From Clostridium zeae (GTDB taxonomy: Bacteria; Bacillota; Clostridia; Clostridiales; Clostridiaceae): a stretch of 64,000 nt of DNA. The position numbers were made by a program, and so were the translations under genes. Below, one piece after another: positions 24,551 to 32,756 of this stretch. The notes beneath the pieces are model-generated. The model saw only the letters and a program-made list of their open reading frames with translations. It had not been told where the DNA came from and did not search any database. The stretch spans positions 1,564,396 to 1,628,395 of the forward strand of contig NZ_BMBA01000001.1 of the NCBI RefSeq assembly GCF_017312485.1. Reading direction: 5' to 3'. How positions within the stretch are numbered: the stretch's first letter is position 1; every line of letters begins with the position of its first letter.

Positions 24551-24658
24551 CTACTTCTTTAAACTCTTTTATAAGATTTTGCTCTTCTTATAAATTTTCA
24601 GATAATTACATTAATTAACAACTTCTGTTTATTAATATTTTTTATCTTTATACTATAT

Positions 24659-24685
24659 TAATCGTTAACTTCAAACAACACTTTA
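24659..24685 (-). promoter_or_regulatory. Sigma-D promoter P4 of flagellin copy B
   Basis: Minus strand TAAA (24682-24685), 15-nt spacer, AACGATTA (24659-24666). It has one more mismatch in the -10 than P1-P3 and a diverged spacer, but sits at exactly the repeat period. Confidence 0.65.
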
Positions 24686-24769
24686 TAGTTTTTTTATAAA
24701 AACTTATTTAATGATAATCTTTAATATAAAGGTTATATTTAATTTCAGCATAGTACTTTAGCAGTGTCA

Positions 24770-24801
24770 AAATAAAAAAGAAGATACTATTAGTATCTTC
24801 T
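24770..24801 (-). terminator. Terminator of the flgM-fliD operon
   Basis: Minus strand AGAAGATACTA/TAGTATCTTCT hairpin (24779-24801) followed by TTTTTTATTTTG. It lies just after the fliD stop codon. Confidence 0.9.
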
Positions 24802-24806
24802 AACCT

Positions 24807-26675
24807 TTAACCGCTCATTTGCGATGTAAGCCAACTACTTTGAGAATTTAATTTATTTAAATTACTCTCAAGAGTAGAATACATATTATAAAGATGTTGC
24901 TGTTTTGCTTTCATAGTTTCCTGCATATCTTTTATCTTTTGAGTTTTTTGAGCTATACTCTTAGATAAATCATTTTGACTTACCCATCTAGTATTTATAT
25001 AACCAGCTTTTTTAATTAAAGTACCGTCAGTTCCTGCCACATTGTTTAAAACATCCTTAAATCTTTGGAATATTCCCTTATCACTATTAGTAGTACCAGA
25101 TTTAGTAAACAAGTTTTTAACCAAATCGCCTTTTTGCTCAATTGCAGCCTTTAACTTAGTTTCATCTATTTTTAATTTACCACCATCCATGTAGTTAGAA
25201 GTAGTTGTTATACCAATATCAGTTATACTTATTCCTGCACCGCTAACTGCATCATAAACTGCTTGTCTCATACTTGAAACCAAATTACTTAAAGTATCAT
25301 CTCTTCTTAATATACCTTCCTTAGCCTTAGTCTCCCAAGCAGTTATTTGATCTGCTGTCATTGAAGACTTTTGAGCGTCTGTTAAAGGTTTATAATCATA
25401 GTTTTTCTTTTGAGTTATGCTTGTATTTATTTTATCTATTAAAGCATTATACTTATCTATAAACTTTTTAAATTTATCAACTGCAGAAGAAGCATCAGCT
25501 TTTACATTTAAATTAACAGTATCTCCTGCTGTAGCATTTTGCAAATTGTAAGTAACATTATCCAAAGTAAAGCTATTTGATCCCTTAGTCACTTGAGTAA
25601 AGTTTGCTTCTCCAGGAGCTTTAATTGACACACTAGCATCTTGTCCAGTATAGGATCCATTTATCCCTAATATAGCTGTAGCATTTCCAGTAGTATCAGC
25701 TTTTATAGTAAAATTATTTGTTGAACCTGTGTTTTTAGTCTCTATAGTTAGTTTCTTAGTCAAATCACTAAAGTTAATGTTAAAATATTGAGTTATCGGT
25801 GTATTTCCCGACTTAATATTTTGCATATCACTTTCAAATTGACTTATTGTCTTCGTACTATCAACTGTTACATTAAAGTCTTGCCCACTGATAGAAATAG
25901 TAAAAGAACCTGAATTTATACCTAAATCCGATAGCTTTGTATCACCTGTATAGGTCTTAAGCGTTTTATTACTTGTGGAAATTAAATCTCCACCTGCATT
26001 ACCTACATATGTTATATCACTATTAGAGGTTGATGATATATTCAACTTTCCTGTTGAATCCTTACCAGCACTTATCTGCCCAGCTAAACTTGGATTAGCA
26101 CTAATCTTATTGTTTAAGTCAGCGATTACATCATCCATTACATTTGCACCAGTAAAATTACCTAATGTAATAGTCCTAACTGTAGGATCAGCCCCTACTG
26201 TAAAAGATAATTGCTGTCCACTCCAATCTGTTGGATTAGAAGAAGTTGAATTTAAAGTATTAAAATAACTTTGACTTTTTGCAGTTTGAGCCAAACTATT
26301 TATCTTAACTTGATAGTTTCCCTTTACTGCTCCTGGATATGTAGATGCCGTTAAGTAATTATCTCCAGCTACACCTGTAGATGCCATAACGCTGGAAACT
26401 GAAGTTCCGGTATAGGTTGATGAAGTCATCATGTTATCTGTTTGTAGTATGTCAAAAGAGCTCGCAAAATCCTTAAGGTCTTTTATATATCCTACATAAG
26501 CCTCTTGTTGCCACTGAACATATTGAGAATCCTGCTTCACCTTATCTATTTTTGTTTGATCGGCACTTAAAGCTTGTTTTACTAGCCCATCAACATCCAA
26601 TCCACTGGCAAGTCCTGTTATTCTGGTGTAATCGGTAGTACTGCTGCTACTACCAGACGCTCCTGATATATTCAA
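24807..26675 (-). CDS. fliD: Filament cap protein FliD (HAP2)
   Basis: Cap at the filament tip that folds and inserts flagellin. The 622-aa product has the N-terminal motif ITGLASGLDVDGLVKQALSADQTKIDKV, beta-rich central domains (about 70-390) and a C-terminal coiled coil (KIKDMQETMKAKQQHLYNMY, TLESNLNKLNSQSSWL). Length is somewhat above the usual 450-550. Translation appears to start with TTG (26675) after GGAGGG. It is the last gene of the late operon. Confidence 0.95.
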   Translation of the reverse strand: MNISGASGSSSSTTDYTRITGLASGLDVDGLVKQALSADQTKIDKVKQDSQYVQWQQEAYVGYIKDLKDFASSFDILQTDNMMTSSTYTGTSVSSVMASTGVAGDNYLTASTYPGAVKGNYQVKINSLAQTAKSQSYFNTLNSTSSNPTDWSGQQLSFTVGADPTVRTITLGNFTGANVMDDVIADLNNKISANPSLAGQISAGKDSTGKLNISSTSNSDITYVGNAGGDLISTSNKTLKTYTGDTKLSDLGINSGSFTISISGQDFNVTVDSTKTISQFESDMQNIKSGNTPITQYFNINFSDLTKKLTIETKNTGSTNNFTIKADTTGNATAILGINGSYTGQDASVSIKAPGEANFTQVTKGSNSFTLDNVTYNLQNATAGDTVNLNVKADASSAVDKFKKFIDKYNALIDKINTSITQKKNYDYKPLTDAQKSSMTADQITAWETKAKEGILRRDDTLSNLVSSMRQAVYDAVSGAGISITDIGITTTSNYMDGGKLKIDETKLKAAIEQKGDLVKNLFTKSGTTNSDKGIFQRFKDVLNNVAGTDGTLIKKAGYINTRWVSQNDLSKSIAQKTQKIKDMQETMKAKQQHLYNMYSTLESNLNKLNSQSSWLTSQMSG

Positions 26676-26690
26676 GAAAATCCCTCCATT

Positions 26691-27029
26691 CTAAATCTTT
26701 TTGTTTATTAGGTTAAAACCTTTATAAGTATTATTATATGCATTAGTCGCATTCTTTTTATCATTAATTTTCTTTATCTCTTCCTTAATAGAAAGCTTTT
26801 TCTCTTCAATAATCTGATGTAGCTTTTTATCTTGCTCTAGCAATCCTAGTTCTTTAGAAATTTCACTAAACATTTTTGAATCATACCCAATTTCATTAAT
26901 TGAATCAATTAAATCTTGTTTAGCTTCTAATAGTCTAAGAAAGTTTTCTTCCGATTCTTCTTCTATAGATAAAATCAACTTATCAGTTAGTTCCCTATAA
27001 TCTGATAGTATTTCTCTCAAGGAACTCAT
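26691..27029 (-). CDS. fliT: FliT-like flagellar chaperone
   Basis: 112-aa, wholly helical, charged protein between fliS and fliD, the usual place of FliT, the chaperone of FliD. Sequence identity of FliT is low across phyla, so the call rests on size, helical character (SDYRELTDKLILSIEEESEE, LLEQDKKLHQIIEEKKLSIK) and position. It ends 15 nt before fliD and begins 1 nt after fliS. Confidence 0.7.
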   Translation of the reverse strand: MSSLREILSDYRELTDKLILSIEEESEENFLRLLEAKQDLIDSINEIGYDSKMFSEISKELGLLEQDKKLHQIIEEKKLSIKEEIKKINDKKNATNAYNNTYKGFNLINKKI

Positions 27030-27030
27030 A

Positions 27031-27417
27031 TTATCTTACTGCTGCCTTTGAAAGTTTTTCTGCTTCCTGCCAAGTATTTCTTATATCTTCTATCATCGGA
27101 ATTACTGTATCCATTATTGAAGTATCTTTCTTTATATTAGCTTGCATAAGTTGATAATTTATAAATTCATATACTGCAAATAGTGATTTTGCCCACTCAC
27201 CAGCATTTGTATCTAGACTTACCATAAGTTCTGTAAATATATCTTCAGTTCTTTTTATATTCTCATTAGCCTTTTTTATATCCTTATCTTCAATTGCTTG
27301 TCTACCTATCTTAGAGTATTTTACCGCTCCATCAAGCAGCATAAGTAATAGTTGTTCCTTGGATGCATAATTTACACTGTTGTTTTTATATACATTATAT
27401 CCATTATTTGCGTACAT
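27031..27417 (-). CDS. fliS: Flagellin export chaperone FliS
   Basis: Binds the flagellin C-terminus, keeps it unfolded for export, and in Bacillus also affects the FliW/CsrA balance. The 128-aa product is a four-helix protein with the family motifs SKEQLLLMLLDGAVKYSKIGRQAI, NIKRTEDIFTELMVSLD and EWAKSLFAVYEFINYQLMQAN. It has a normal size and good ribosome site. Confidence 0.95.
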   Translation of the reverse strand: MYANNGYNVYKNNSVNYASKEQLLLMLLDGAVKYSKIGRQAIEDKDIKKANENIKRTEDIFTELMVSLDTNAGEWAKSLFAVYEFINYQLMQANIKKDTSIMDTVIPMIEDIRNTWQEAEKLSKAAVR

Positions 27418-27426
27418 AATATCCTC

Positions 27427-27732
27427 CTATTTTTTAACATCTATAAATACACCTCTATAGTTTTCTTTCGAGTCTTTTTCTTTCACTACTTGAACTTCAA
27501 CAGTATCAGGCTTATATCCGTCTACAGTTACTGTCTTCTGTTCTTTTATTATCTCTTTAAAAGACTCTTTATGCTTGTCTTTCTTTTTTTGTTTATTCGG
27601 TTCTCTATATTTATAGCTATCAACTTGTGTTTCAATCTTTATTCCATCCTTAGAATGAACCTTACCATCCCTAGTTTGTTCTTTGAGCTTTTCTCTTAGG
27701 TCGGTATCTATCTTATTCAACTTAAAATCCAT
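27427..27732 (-). CDS. Hypothetical protein in the late flagellar operon
   Basis: 101-aa very charged protein (Lys/Glu/Asp) with no membrane segment and no recognised domain; residues 45-65 are especially Lys-rich (PNKQKKKDKHKESFKEII). The ATG at 27732 is preferred over the in-frame TTG at 27747, which lies in the GGGAGGA ribosome site. It sits tightly between flaG and fliS (10 nt to fliS), so it is translated with export chaperones. A flagellar accessory role is inferred from context only. Confidence 0.75.
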   Translation of the reverse strand: MDFKLNKIDTDLREKLKEQTRDGKVHSKDGIKIETQVDSYKYREPNKQKKKDKHKESFKEIIKEQKTVTVDGYKPDTVEVQVVKEKDSKENYRGVFIDVKK

Positions 27733-27761
27733 ATAGATTCCTCCCAAATATTTAATTATAT

Positions 27762-28118
27762 CTATGCCTTTTTATCGAAAACTACTCCTACTAATTCGCA
27801 TAACTTGGCAACCATGTCCAAAATCTTTTTAGGAGGCACTTCCATAAGCACCTCTTTTGTTTTATCATCAACTATTTTAATCATTAAATCATTTTTAAAT
27901 TTATCATGCATTTCATATACTGCATGAGCATTATCCCCTTCAAGGAACTTATTAAGTTTATCTACAGCTTTTTTTATCTCACGTTCATCACTTTTATCTT
28001 TAGTATCTATGGAATTTTTATCGTCTTGTACAGATATATCAGTTGTTATTGGTTTTGGTTGGGTAGTTGCATCTACATTTGTCTGCATTCCAGTTCCTTG
28101 ATTAACTCTTATCTCCAT
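27762..28118 (-). CDS. flaG: FlaG family protein
   Basis: 118-aa protein with the FlaG signature in its C-terminal half: KAVDKLNKFLEGDNAHAVYE, FKNDLMIKIVDDKTKEVLME and VPPKKILDMVAKLCELVGVVFD. The N-terminus is polar and variable. FlaG is linked to filament length control in other bacteria; its exact action is not settled. It lies between csrA and the small hypothetical gene. Confidence 0.92.
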   Translation of the reverse strand: MEIRVNQGTGMQTNVDATTQPKPITTDISVQDDKNSIDTKDKSDEREIKKAVDKLNKFLEGDNAHAVYEMHDKFKNDLMIKIVDDKTKEVLMEVPPKKILDMVAKLCELVGVVFDKKA

Positions 28119-28128
28119 ACGTACACCT

Positions 28129-28344
28129 CTATTTATTGAGATTTTTAAGAATACTTAAATCTATTATAGTAGCATTTTTATTTTCATCTTCAATTTCTTT
28201 AACAAGTTCTTTCCTAAGAATACTTAGTTCTTTCGGTGCTCTTATTGCGAGTTTTACACTTCCGTCATCAAGCTTTATAACTGAAATTTCTATATCATCA
28301 CCAATCAGTAATGATTGACCTTTCTTTCTAGTTAGTACTAACAT
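28129..28344 (-). CDS. csrA: CsrA, FliW-linked copy
   Basis: 71-aa translational regulator. [20 protein letters not shown], the LAIRAPKEL loop and Arg44 (SILRKELV) are all conserved. A longer C-terminal extension than the first csrA (residues 52-71) is present. The ATG at 28344 fits the AAGGAG site; an in-frame GTG at 28353 overlaps that site and fliW. Only 1 nt separates it from fliW, whose product sequesters CsrA in Bacillus subtilis until flagellin is secreted. The same partner switch is inferred here. Confidence 0.94.
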   Translation of the reverse strand: MLVLTRKKGQSLLIGDDIEISVIKLDDGSVKLAIRAPKELSILRKELVKEIEDENKNATIIDLSILKNLNK

Positions 28345-28345
28345 A

Positions 28346-28774
28346 TTACTCACTCCTTAGTAGAGGATGTTTTATCATATACTTTTCATTGTCTATGATT
28401 ATTTGTTCCCCAAGCTTTGCTTTTGTATTTATTATTATAGGTGCTTTTAAGTTAGTAGTAATATTTTCAACTTTAGAACTTAGGGTCACTGTATTTAATA
28501 CTAGGATTTCATTAGAATCCTTTATTGCAAGTCTTTCTACTATAGAATCCTTAAGTTCAAATTCGTATTCATTTATAAAATCGAAAGGGGAAACTGTGAC
28601 TAACCCAACCTCCTCATCTTCAACTGAGTGTAGTATCTTAAAAATCGGATTCTCTTCAAAATCAACAAGTATAAACTTTTTCAAATCTTGAAGGCCTGGT
28701 AATCCTTTAGCAAAAGTTATTATATCCTCTTCTTCATAATTTAATATACCATGGTATTTAGTCTCTAGTTTCAT
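28346..28774 (-). CDS. fliW: Flagellar assembly factor FliW
   Basis: 142-aa antagonist of CsrA that also binds flagellin. It has the family pattern: [23 protein letters not shown] near the start, then [28 protein letters not shown], and ending in [14 protein letters not shown]. Its stop codon lies next to the csrA start. Flagellin secretion would free FliW to bind CsrA and lift repression of the flagellin messages; this mechanism is taken from Bacillus subtilis. Confidence 0.95.
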   Translation of the reverse strand: MKLETKYHGILNYEEEDIITFAKGLPGLQDLKKFILVDFEENPIFKILHSVEDEEVGLVTVSPFDFINEYEFELKDSIVERLAIKDSNEILVLNTVTLSSKVENITTNLKAPIIINTKAKLGEQIIIDNEKYMIKHPLLRSE

Positions 28775-28793
28775 AAAATCCCCTCCAATACTG

Positions 28794-29789
28794 CTATCTC
28801 AAGTAATCCATTAGAGATGGCTGAATTATTTTTGCGCTTGTTTGCAGTGATGCCATATACACAGTCTGCATTGTGCTGTATTCCATTGTTTTTTGAGTTA
28901 TATCTATATCTTCAGTATTTGATAATACTTCAGTTAAATTGTAATTTTCTTGATCATTTTTATCTTTTGCAGAATCCATTCTATTTTCTTTTGCTCCAAC
29001 TTCTGATCTGATTTTCAGTATATTACTAGCTGCAGCAGTTAAGTCATCTAGGTTTTCTCCTGTAAGTTTGCTTTGTGCATCAGGAGAAGATGAATCTAAG
29101 TTAGTAATTATATTATTCAACAAATTGCTAACATTTATTTGCTTTCCTTTTTCACTTGTGAAATTTAACACATCATATGCACTTACATTGTAATCCATAG
29201 TTACACCTTGTGATACTTCCACAGGTAGCTTTGCTTTTATCATATCCATCTGACTTGACATAGTAATATCTGTGGAGTTTACCGAAAGCTCTTCACCATC
29301 TTTTCCTGCAAAGAATAATCCTTTATTTCCATTTGCATCAAAATCCTTTACTCCCATTGGTTTTGATGTTACCTTACTACCACCGAAGATATACTTACCA
29401 TCGAAATTTGAATTTAATATTTGAGATACTTCTGAAACCTTCTGATTAAGCTCATCCTTTATAGCTCTTCTTTCATCTGAACCATAAGCTGCATTTCCAG
29501 ATGATACTACAAGTTCTCTTATTCTTTGAACAGATTGAGTGATTTGATCTAAAGATGTATCTGTAGCATCTAGCCAGTTTATAGTATCACTTATATTTTC
29601 ATTGTACTGCTTATTGGCAGATATATCTGTATTAAGCTGCATCGCTCTTGCAACTTTAAAAGGATCATCTGATGGTCTTCTTATCTCTTTTCCTGATGAT
29701 AACTGAGATTGAAGAGTTTTCATATTATTAAGATTTGTTCTCATATCACTTAGGAAGTTATTTGATAACATTCTATTAGTAACTCTCAT
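28794..29789 (-). CDS. flgL: Hook-filament junction protein FlgL (HAP3)
   Basis: Junction protein between hook and filament, a flagellin homologue. The 331-aa product has an N-domain with RVTNRMLSNNFLSDMRTNLN, LSSGKEIRRPSDDPF and a C-domain ending in DITQKTMEYSTMQTVYMASL. Length is normal. It lies 15 nt downstream of flgK. Confidence 0.95.
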   Translation of the reverse strand: MRVTNRMLSNNFLSDMRTNLNNMKTLQSQLSSGKEIRRPSDDPFKVARAMQLNTDISANKQYNENISDTINWLDATDTSLDQITQSVQRIRELVVSSGNAAYGSDERRAIKDELNQKVSEVSQILNSNFDGKYIFGGSKVTSKPMGVKDFDANGNKGLFFAGKDGEELSVNSTDITMSSQMDMIKAKLPVEVSQGVTMDYNVSAYDVLNFTSEKGKQINVSNLLNNIITNLDSSSPDAQSKLTGENLDDLTAAASNILKIRSEVGAKENRMDSAKDKNDQENYNLTEVLSNTEDIDITQKTMEYSTMQTVYMASLQTSAKIIQPSLMDYLR

Positions 29790-29804
29790 TTAAATACTCC
29801 TTTA

Positions 29805-31625
29805 CTATTTCTTTAATCCATTTACTACTACATCAAGAAGCTCGTCTACTGTAGCTATAACCTTTGCATTTGCACTATATGCATGTTGAAATTGCACTAA
29901 GTTAGCCATCTCTTCATCAAGTGAAACTCCAGACACACTATCTTTAGTTTGATTTAGCGAATCTAAAAGTTGTTGCTGGTTACTTACCATTCTGGTTGCT
30001 TCTTGAGCTTGTACCCCTAATTTATCTATAGAATCTTTAAAGTACGCTTCTAAAGTAGTTCCATTATTATTATTTTCGATTGTCATGCCGTTATCCTTTA
30101 GCACTGCTTTTCCTTTTGACATATTGAAAAGGTCTGCTCTAGATTTCACTGTAGTCCCAACATCCTGAATATCAATTAAATTATTCTTAAGCTGAGCAAT
30201 GGCCAAGGCTCTAGCTCCATCACCTTCACCATCTACAGTATTTTGTGAAGCATACGCAAAATCAGAATCTCTTGTTTTTGTCTTTAATTTCATAACATCA
30301 CTAAGAATTTCTTTATTTACCGTTATATTTTCTGCTGTTATTTCTGATTCATTACTTAAAGTATCATCAAGATTTATCATCTGACCATTAACACTATATC
30401 TAGCTACTGATTTATTTACGAATAAAGGCATATAATCTTTATCTGGAAATCCATTACTAGTTGTACTTGACATACCACTATGTATAGCATTAACTGTAAA
30501 TGCTATAGATTTAGCTAACTTGTTTACTTGATCTATATAATTATCAATATCTTTTTGTATTGTTATATTTCCTTTTACTTCTCCAGATGCAGGTGAAAAC
30601 AATTTAAGTTCTTGTACATCTACAGTTGATCCATCTTTTAATGGATATCCATCTGCTTTAGTTGCAACTCCATCACTATTTCCCCAAATAACTCTTGTCT
30701 CTTCAATTTCTTTAGCTTGATCAGGACTAACATTAGTTAAAGTTATTGTTTGTTTATTATTTTCATTGTCCATATTTCCAAGCTTATAATAGGTTATCTT
30801 ATAAGTAGTACCAGAATCATCACTTGGATCTTTTTCCATACTGCTTATATATGAAAATCTAGCAACTTGGGTATCTCCATCAGCTTTAACTAGTTCTGGA
30901 GCCTTCATACCATTTACATCTGCAGGCTTTAAATTAATTCCTTCAAAAGCTTTCTTATCTATAGTTAGGTTAAATTTGCTAGATAACTGGTCTATTAACA
31001 GATCTCTTTTATCCATTAAATCATTAGGCGTATCTCCAGCATTTTTAACACTTATTATTTCTTTATTTAGTTCACCAATTTGATTTAAAGTACTGTTCAT
31101 ATCAGTTACAGTATTCTTTATAAGACTTTGTGCATTATTTTTTAAATCTCTAAGTTGTGTATATGTATGATTTAATGAATCAGTAAGAGCTAAAGTTTGC
31201 TGAACAACTACAGTTCTTGCATTTGAACTCTGTGGTTGCTTGGACAATTGTTGCCATGAATCGAAGAATTTTCCCATCAATGATGATATACCAGTATCAG
31301 ATGGTTCTGTAAAAACATCTTCAATCTGGCTTAAAAAATTATCTCTAGTACTATATTGACCAGATATACTAGTCTCATTTCTTACTTGATAATCTAAAAA
31401 AGTATCTCTTATTCTCTCAACTGTTGAAACCTGAGCTCCTGTTCCTAGTTGTCCTGCTTCCATACCACCTAAAGATTGTGGTCTTGTGGTTTCTATGTTT
31501 GCTCTTTGTCTAGAGTATCCAGCTGTATTCGCATTTGCTATATTATGCGAAGTTACATCAATTGATTTTTGCTGAACTGCCATACCGCTTTTTGCTATAT
31601 TAAATGTAGAAAATAAACCTGACAT
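29805..31625 (-). CDS. flgK: Hook-filament junction protein FlgK (HAP1)
   Basis: Junction protein of 606 aa. Axial N-motif LFSTFNIAKSGMAVQQKSID with HNIANANTAGYSRQRAN, and the C-motif SLDEEMANLVQFQHAYSANAKVIATVDE. The middle holds beta-rich domains including a putative surface insertion (about 240-360). Flanked by flgN, its chaperone, and flgL. Confidence 0.95.
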   Translation of the reverse strand: MSGLFSTFNIAKSGMAVQQKSIDVTSHNIANANTAGYSRQRANIETTRPQSLGGMEAGQLGTGAQVSTVERIRDTFLDYQVRNETSISGQYSTRDNFLSQIEDVFTEPSDTGISSLMGKFFDSWQQLSKQPQSSNARTVVVQQTLALTDSLNHTYTQLRDLKNNAQSLIKNTVTDMNSTLNQIGELNKEIISVKNAGDTPNDLMDKRDLLIDQLSSKFNLTIDKKAFEGINLKPADVNGMKAPELVKADGDTQVARFSYISSMEKDPSDDSGTTYKITYYKLGNMDNENNKQTITLTNVSPDQAKEIEETRVIWGNSDGVATKADGYPLKDGSTVDVQELKLFSPASGEVKGNITIQKDIDNYIDQVNKLAKSIAFTVNAIHSGMSSTTSNGFPDKDYMPLFVNKSVARYSVNGQMINLDDTLSNESEITAENITVNKEILSDVMKLKTKTRDSDFAYASQNTVDGEGDGARALAIAQLKNNLIDIQDVGTTVKSRADLFNMSKGKAVLKDNGMTIENNNNGTTLEAYFKDSIDKLGVQAQEATRMVSNQQQLLDSLNQTKDSVSGVSLDEEMANLVQFQHAYSANAKVIATVDELLDVVVNGLKK

Positions 31626-31639
31626 ATTTCCTCCCCCTA

Positions 31640-32050
31640 CTACCTTGACATTTTTCCGTATGAGTTATAAGTTTTCATTTCTCTGTTTGGATTTATATAA
31701 CTTAACATTTGATTAGTATATGAAAGTTGCTGCTTTAAGAGTAAATCATTTGTATCCTTTTGAAGTCTCACTGCTTCTAAAAGTTTCAAAATATCTCTAT
31801 AACTTTCTTCAAGTCTTTCGTTCCCTGAAGAAAATACAACTTCTTTCATAGAATTGCTTTTAACAAGCTTTCTTCTTTTCACTTCTTCTTCAGCAATTTC
31901 TTTATTGCAAGCCTGTATTTTGTTTGCAACATCATCTAATCCAAATACATCTTTTTTAATTATAAATAAATATTGATTGTCTAGTAACGAAAGAAGCTTA
32001 TTAAGTGCTTCTTTTTCACTAAGTATTACATTAATAAGCTCTTCGTACAT
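31640..32050 (-). CDS. flgN: FlgN-family export chaperone
   Basis: 136-aa helical, charged protein between flgM and flgK, the standard place of FlgN, the chaperone for FlgK/FlgL. Supporting motifs are LINVILSEKEALNKLLSLLDNQ and the C-terminal region ending NPNREMKTYNSYG. The ATG at 32050 follows GGAAGGG; a GTG at 32068 overlaps the flgM stop and is rejected. Confidence 0.82.
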   Translation of the reverse strand: MYEELINVILSEKEALNKLLSLLDNQYLFIIKKDVFGLDDVANKIQACNKEIAEEEVKRRKLVKSNSMKEVVFSSGNERLEESYRDILKLLEAVRLQKDTNDLLLKQQLSYTNQMLSYINPNREMKTYNSYGKMSR

Positions 32051-32051
32051 A

Positions 32052-32330
32052 TTAAACCCTTCCTTCACTTATAGAATTAATCATTGACTGTGCTATTTTT
32101 TCATTGTTTGGTTTATATGTTCCATTTGCAACTTGCATTCTTAATGCTTCAACCTTTTCACTTCTAGGCATTACATCATCTCCTAAAGAAAAGTTACTTA
32201 AAGCTCTAGCTGCTCCTGATATTTCTAAACTATCCTTTTTCACGCTTTCAGCTTTTTGAGTTGCTTTTACTTTGTTAACATTATATATATCAATTACATT
32301 TCTAGTTGGTCCTACTCCTTTGATATTCAT
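32052..32330 (-). CDS. flgM: Anti-sigma-28 factor FlgM
   Basis: 92-aa inhibitor of sigma-D until it is secreted through the finished hook. It has the DSLEISGAARALSNF segment and the typical C-terminal EKVEALRMQVANGTYKPNNEKIAQSMINSI. A sigma-D promoter only 30 nt upstream means FlgM helps limit its own transcription. First gene of the late operon. Confidence 0.95.
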   Translation of the reverse strand: MNIKGVGPTRNVIDIYNVNKVKATQKAESVKKDSLEISGAARALSNFSLGDDVMPRSEKVEALRMQVANGTYKPNNEKIAQSMINSISEGRV

Positions 32331-32365
32331 AACTTACCTCCACTGTACTGTATTCACTACTTATA

Positions 32366-32392
32366 TTATCGTGCATTGAATAAATTAGTTTA
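32366..32392 (-). promoter_or_regulatory. Sigma-D promoter of the flgM-fliD operon
   Basis: Minus strand TAAA (32389-32392), 15-nt spacer, CACGATAA (32366-32373); predicted start about 29 nt before flgM. The rest of the gap to 32715 is AT-rich with no gene or structure that I could identify. Confidence 0.82.
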
Positions 32393-32711
32393 TACTTAGT
32401 TTTTATATTTGTAAAAATTTCCTAATTATTAAAACTCATTTTAAGTGCCATTTTTGACATCCTATACCTTATTATGAACCTGTTAGAAAAAGTCACAATT
32501 TATTAACAAAATTTTAACATTTATATTGTTTCCAAAACTACTAAAGTTTATTTTATTTTTTACTCAAACTTATATATTATAGCTTTAAAATATAAGTTTA
32601 CTTATTTAATTCAAGTTATCTATACAGTTAAAACACATAATATACATTAATATTAAAATATGTTTAACCATTTAATTTCAAACAACGCTTAATATTGAAA
32701 TAATTTTGAAA

Positions 32712-32755
32712 TAATAAAAAGCACTTTCCTGCTTGATTCAGGAACAGTGCTTTTT
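32712..32755 (-). terminator. Terminator of the chemotaxis/switch operon
   Basis: Minus strand AGCACT-TTCCTG / CAGGAA-AGTGCT hairpin with a single mismatch, flanked by A and T runs and followed by TTTTTATTATTTC. It lies directly after the fliY stop. Confidence 0.88.
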
Positions 32756-32756
32756 A

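Larger units (their letters stand above)
24248..24712 (-). repeat. 135-bp direct tandem repeats (three full, one partial) upstream of flagellin copy B
   Basis: Units begin near 24248, 24384, 24519 and 24654, a period of 136, 135 and 135 bp. Each shares the blocks CTTTATTATCGTT, GTGATACTTTAC, TTATAAGATTTTG, CAGATAATTA and TTTATTAATATTTTTTATC. The last unit is cut short and more diverged. Each unit contains one sigma-D promoter on the minus strand. This accounts for the 674-bp gap between fliD and the flagellin, together with the fliD terminator. Confidence 0.9.
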
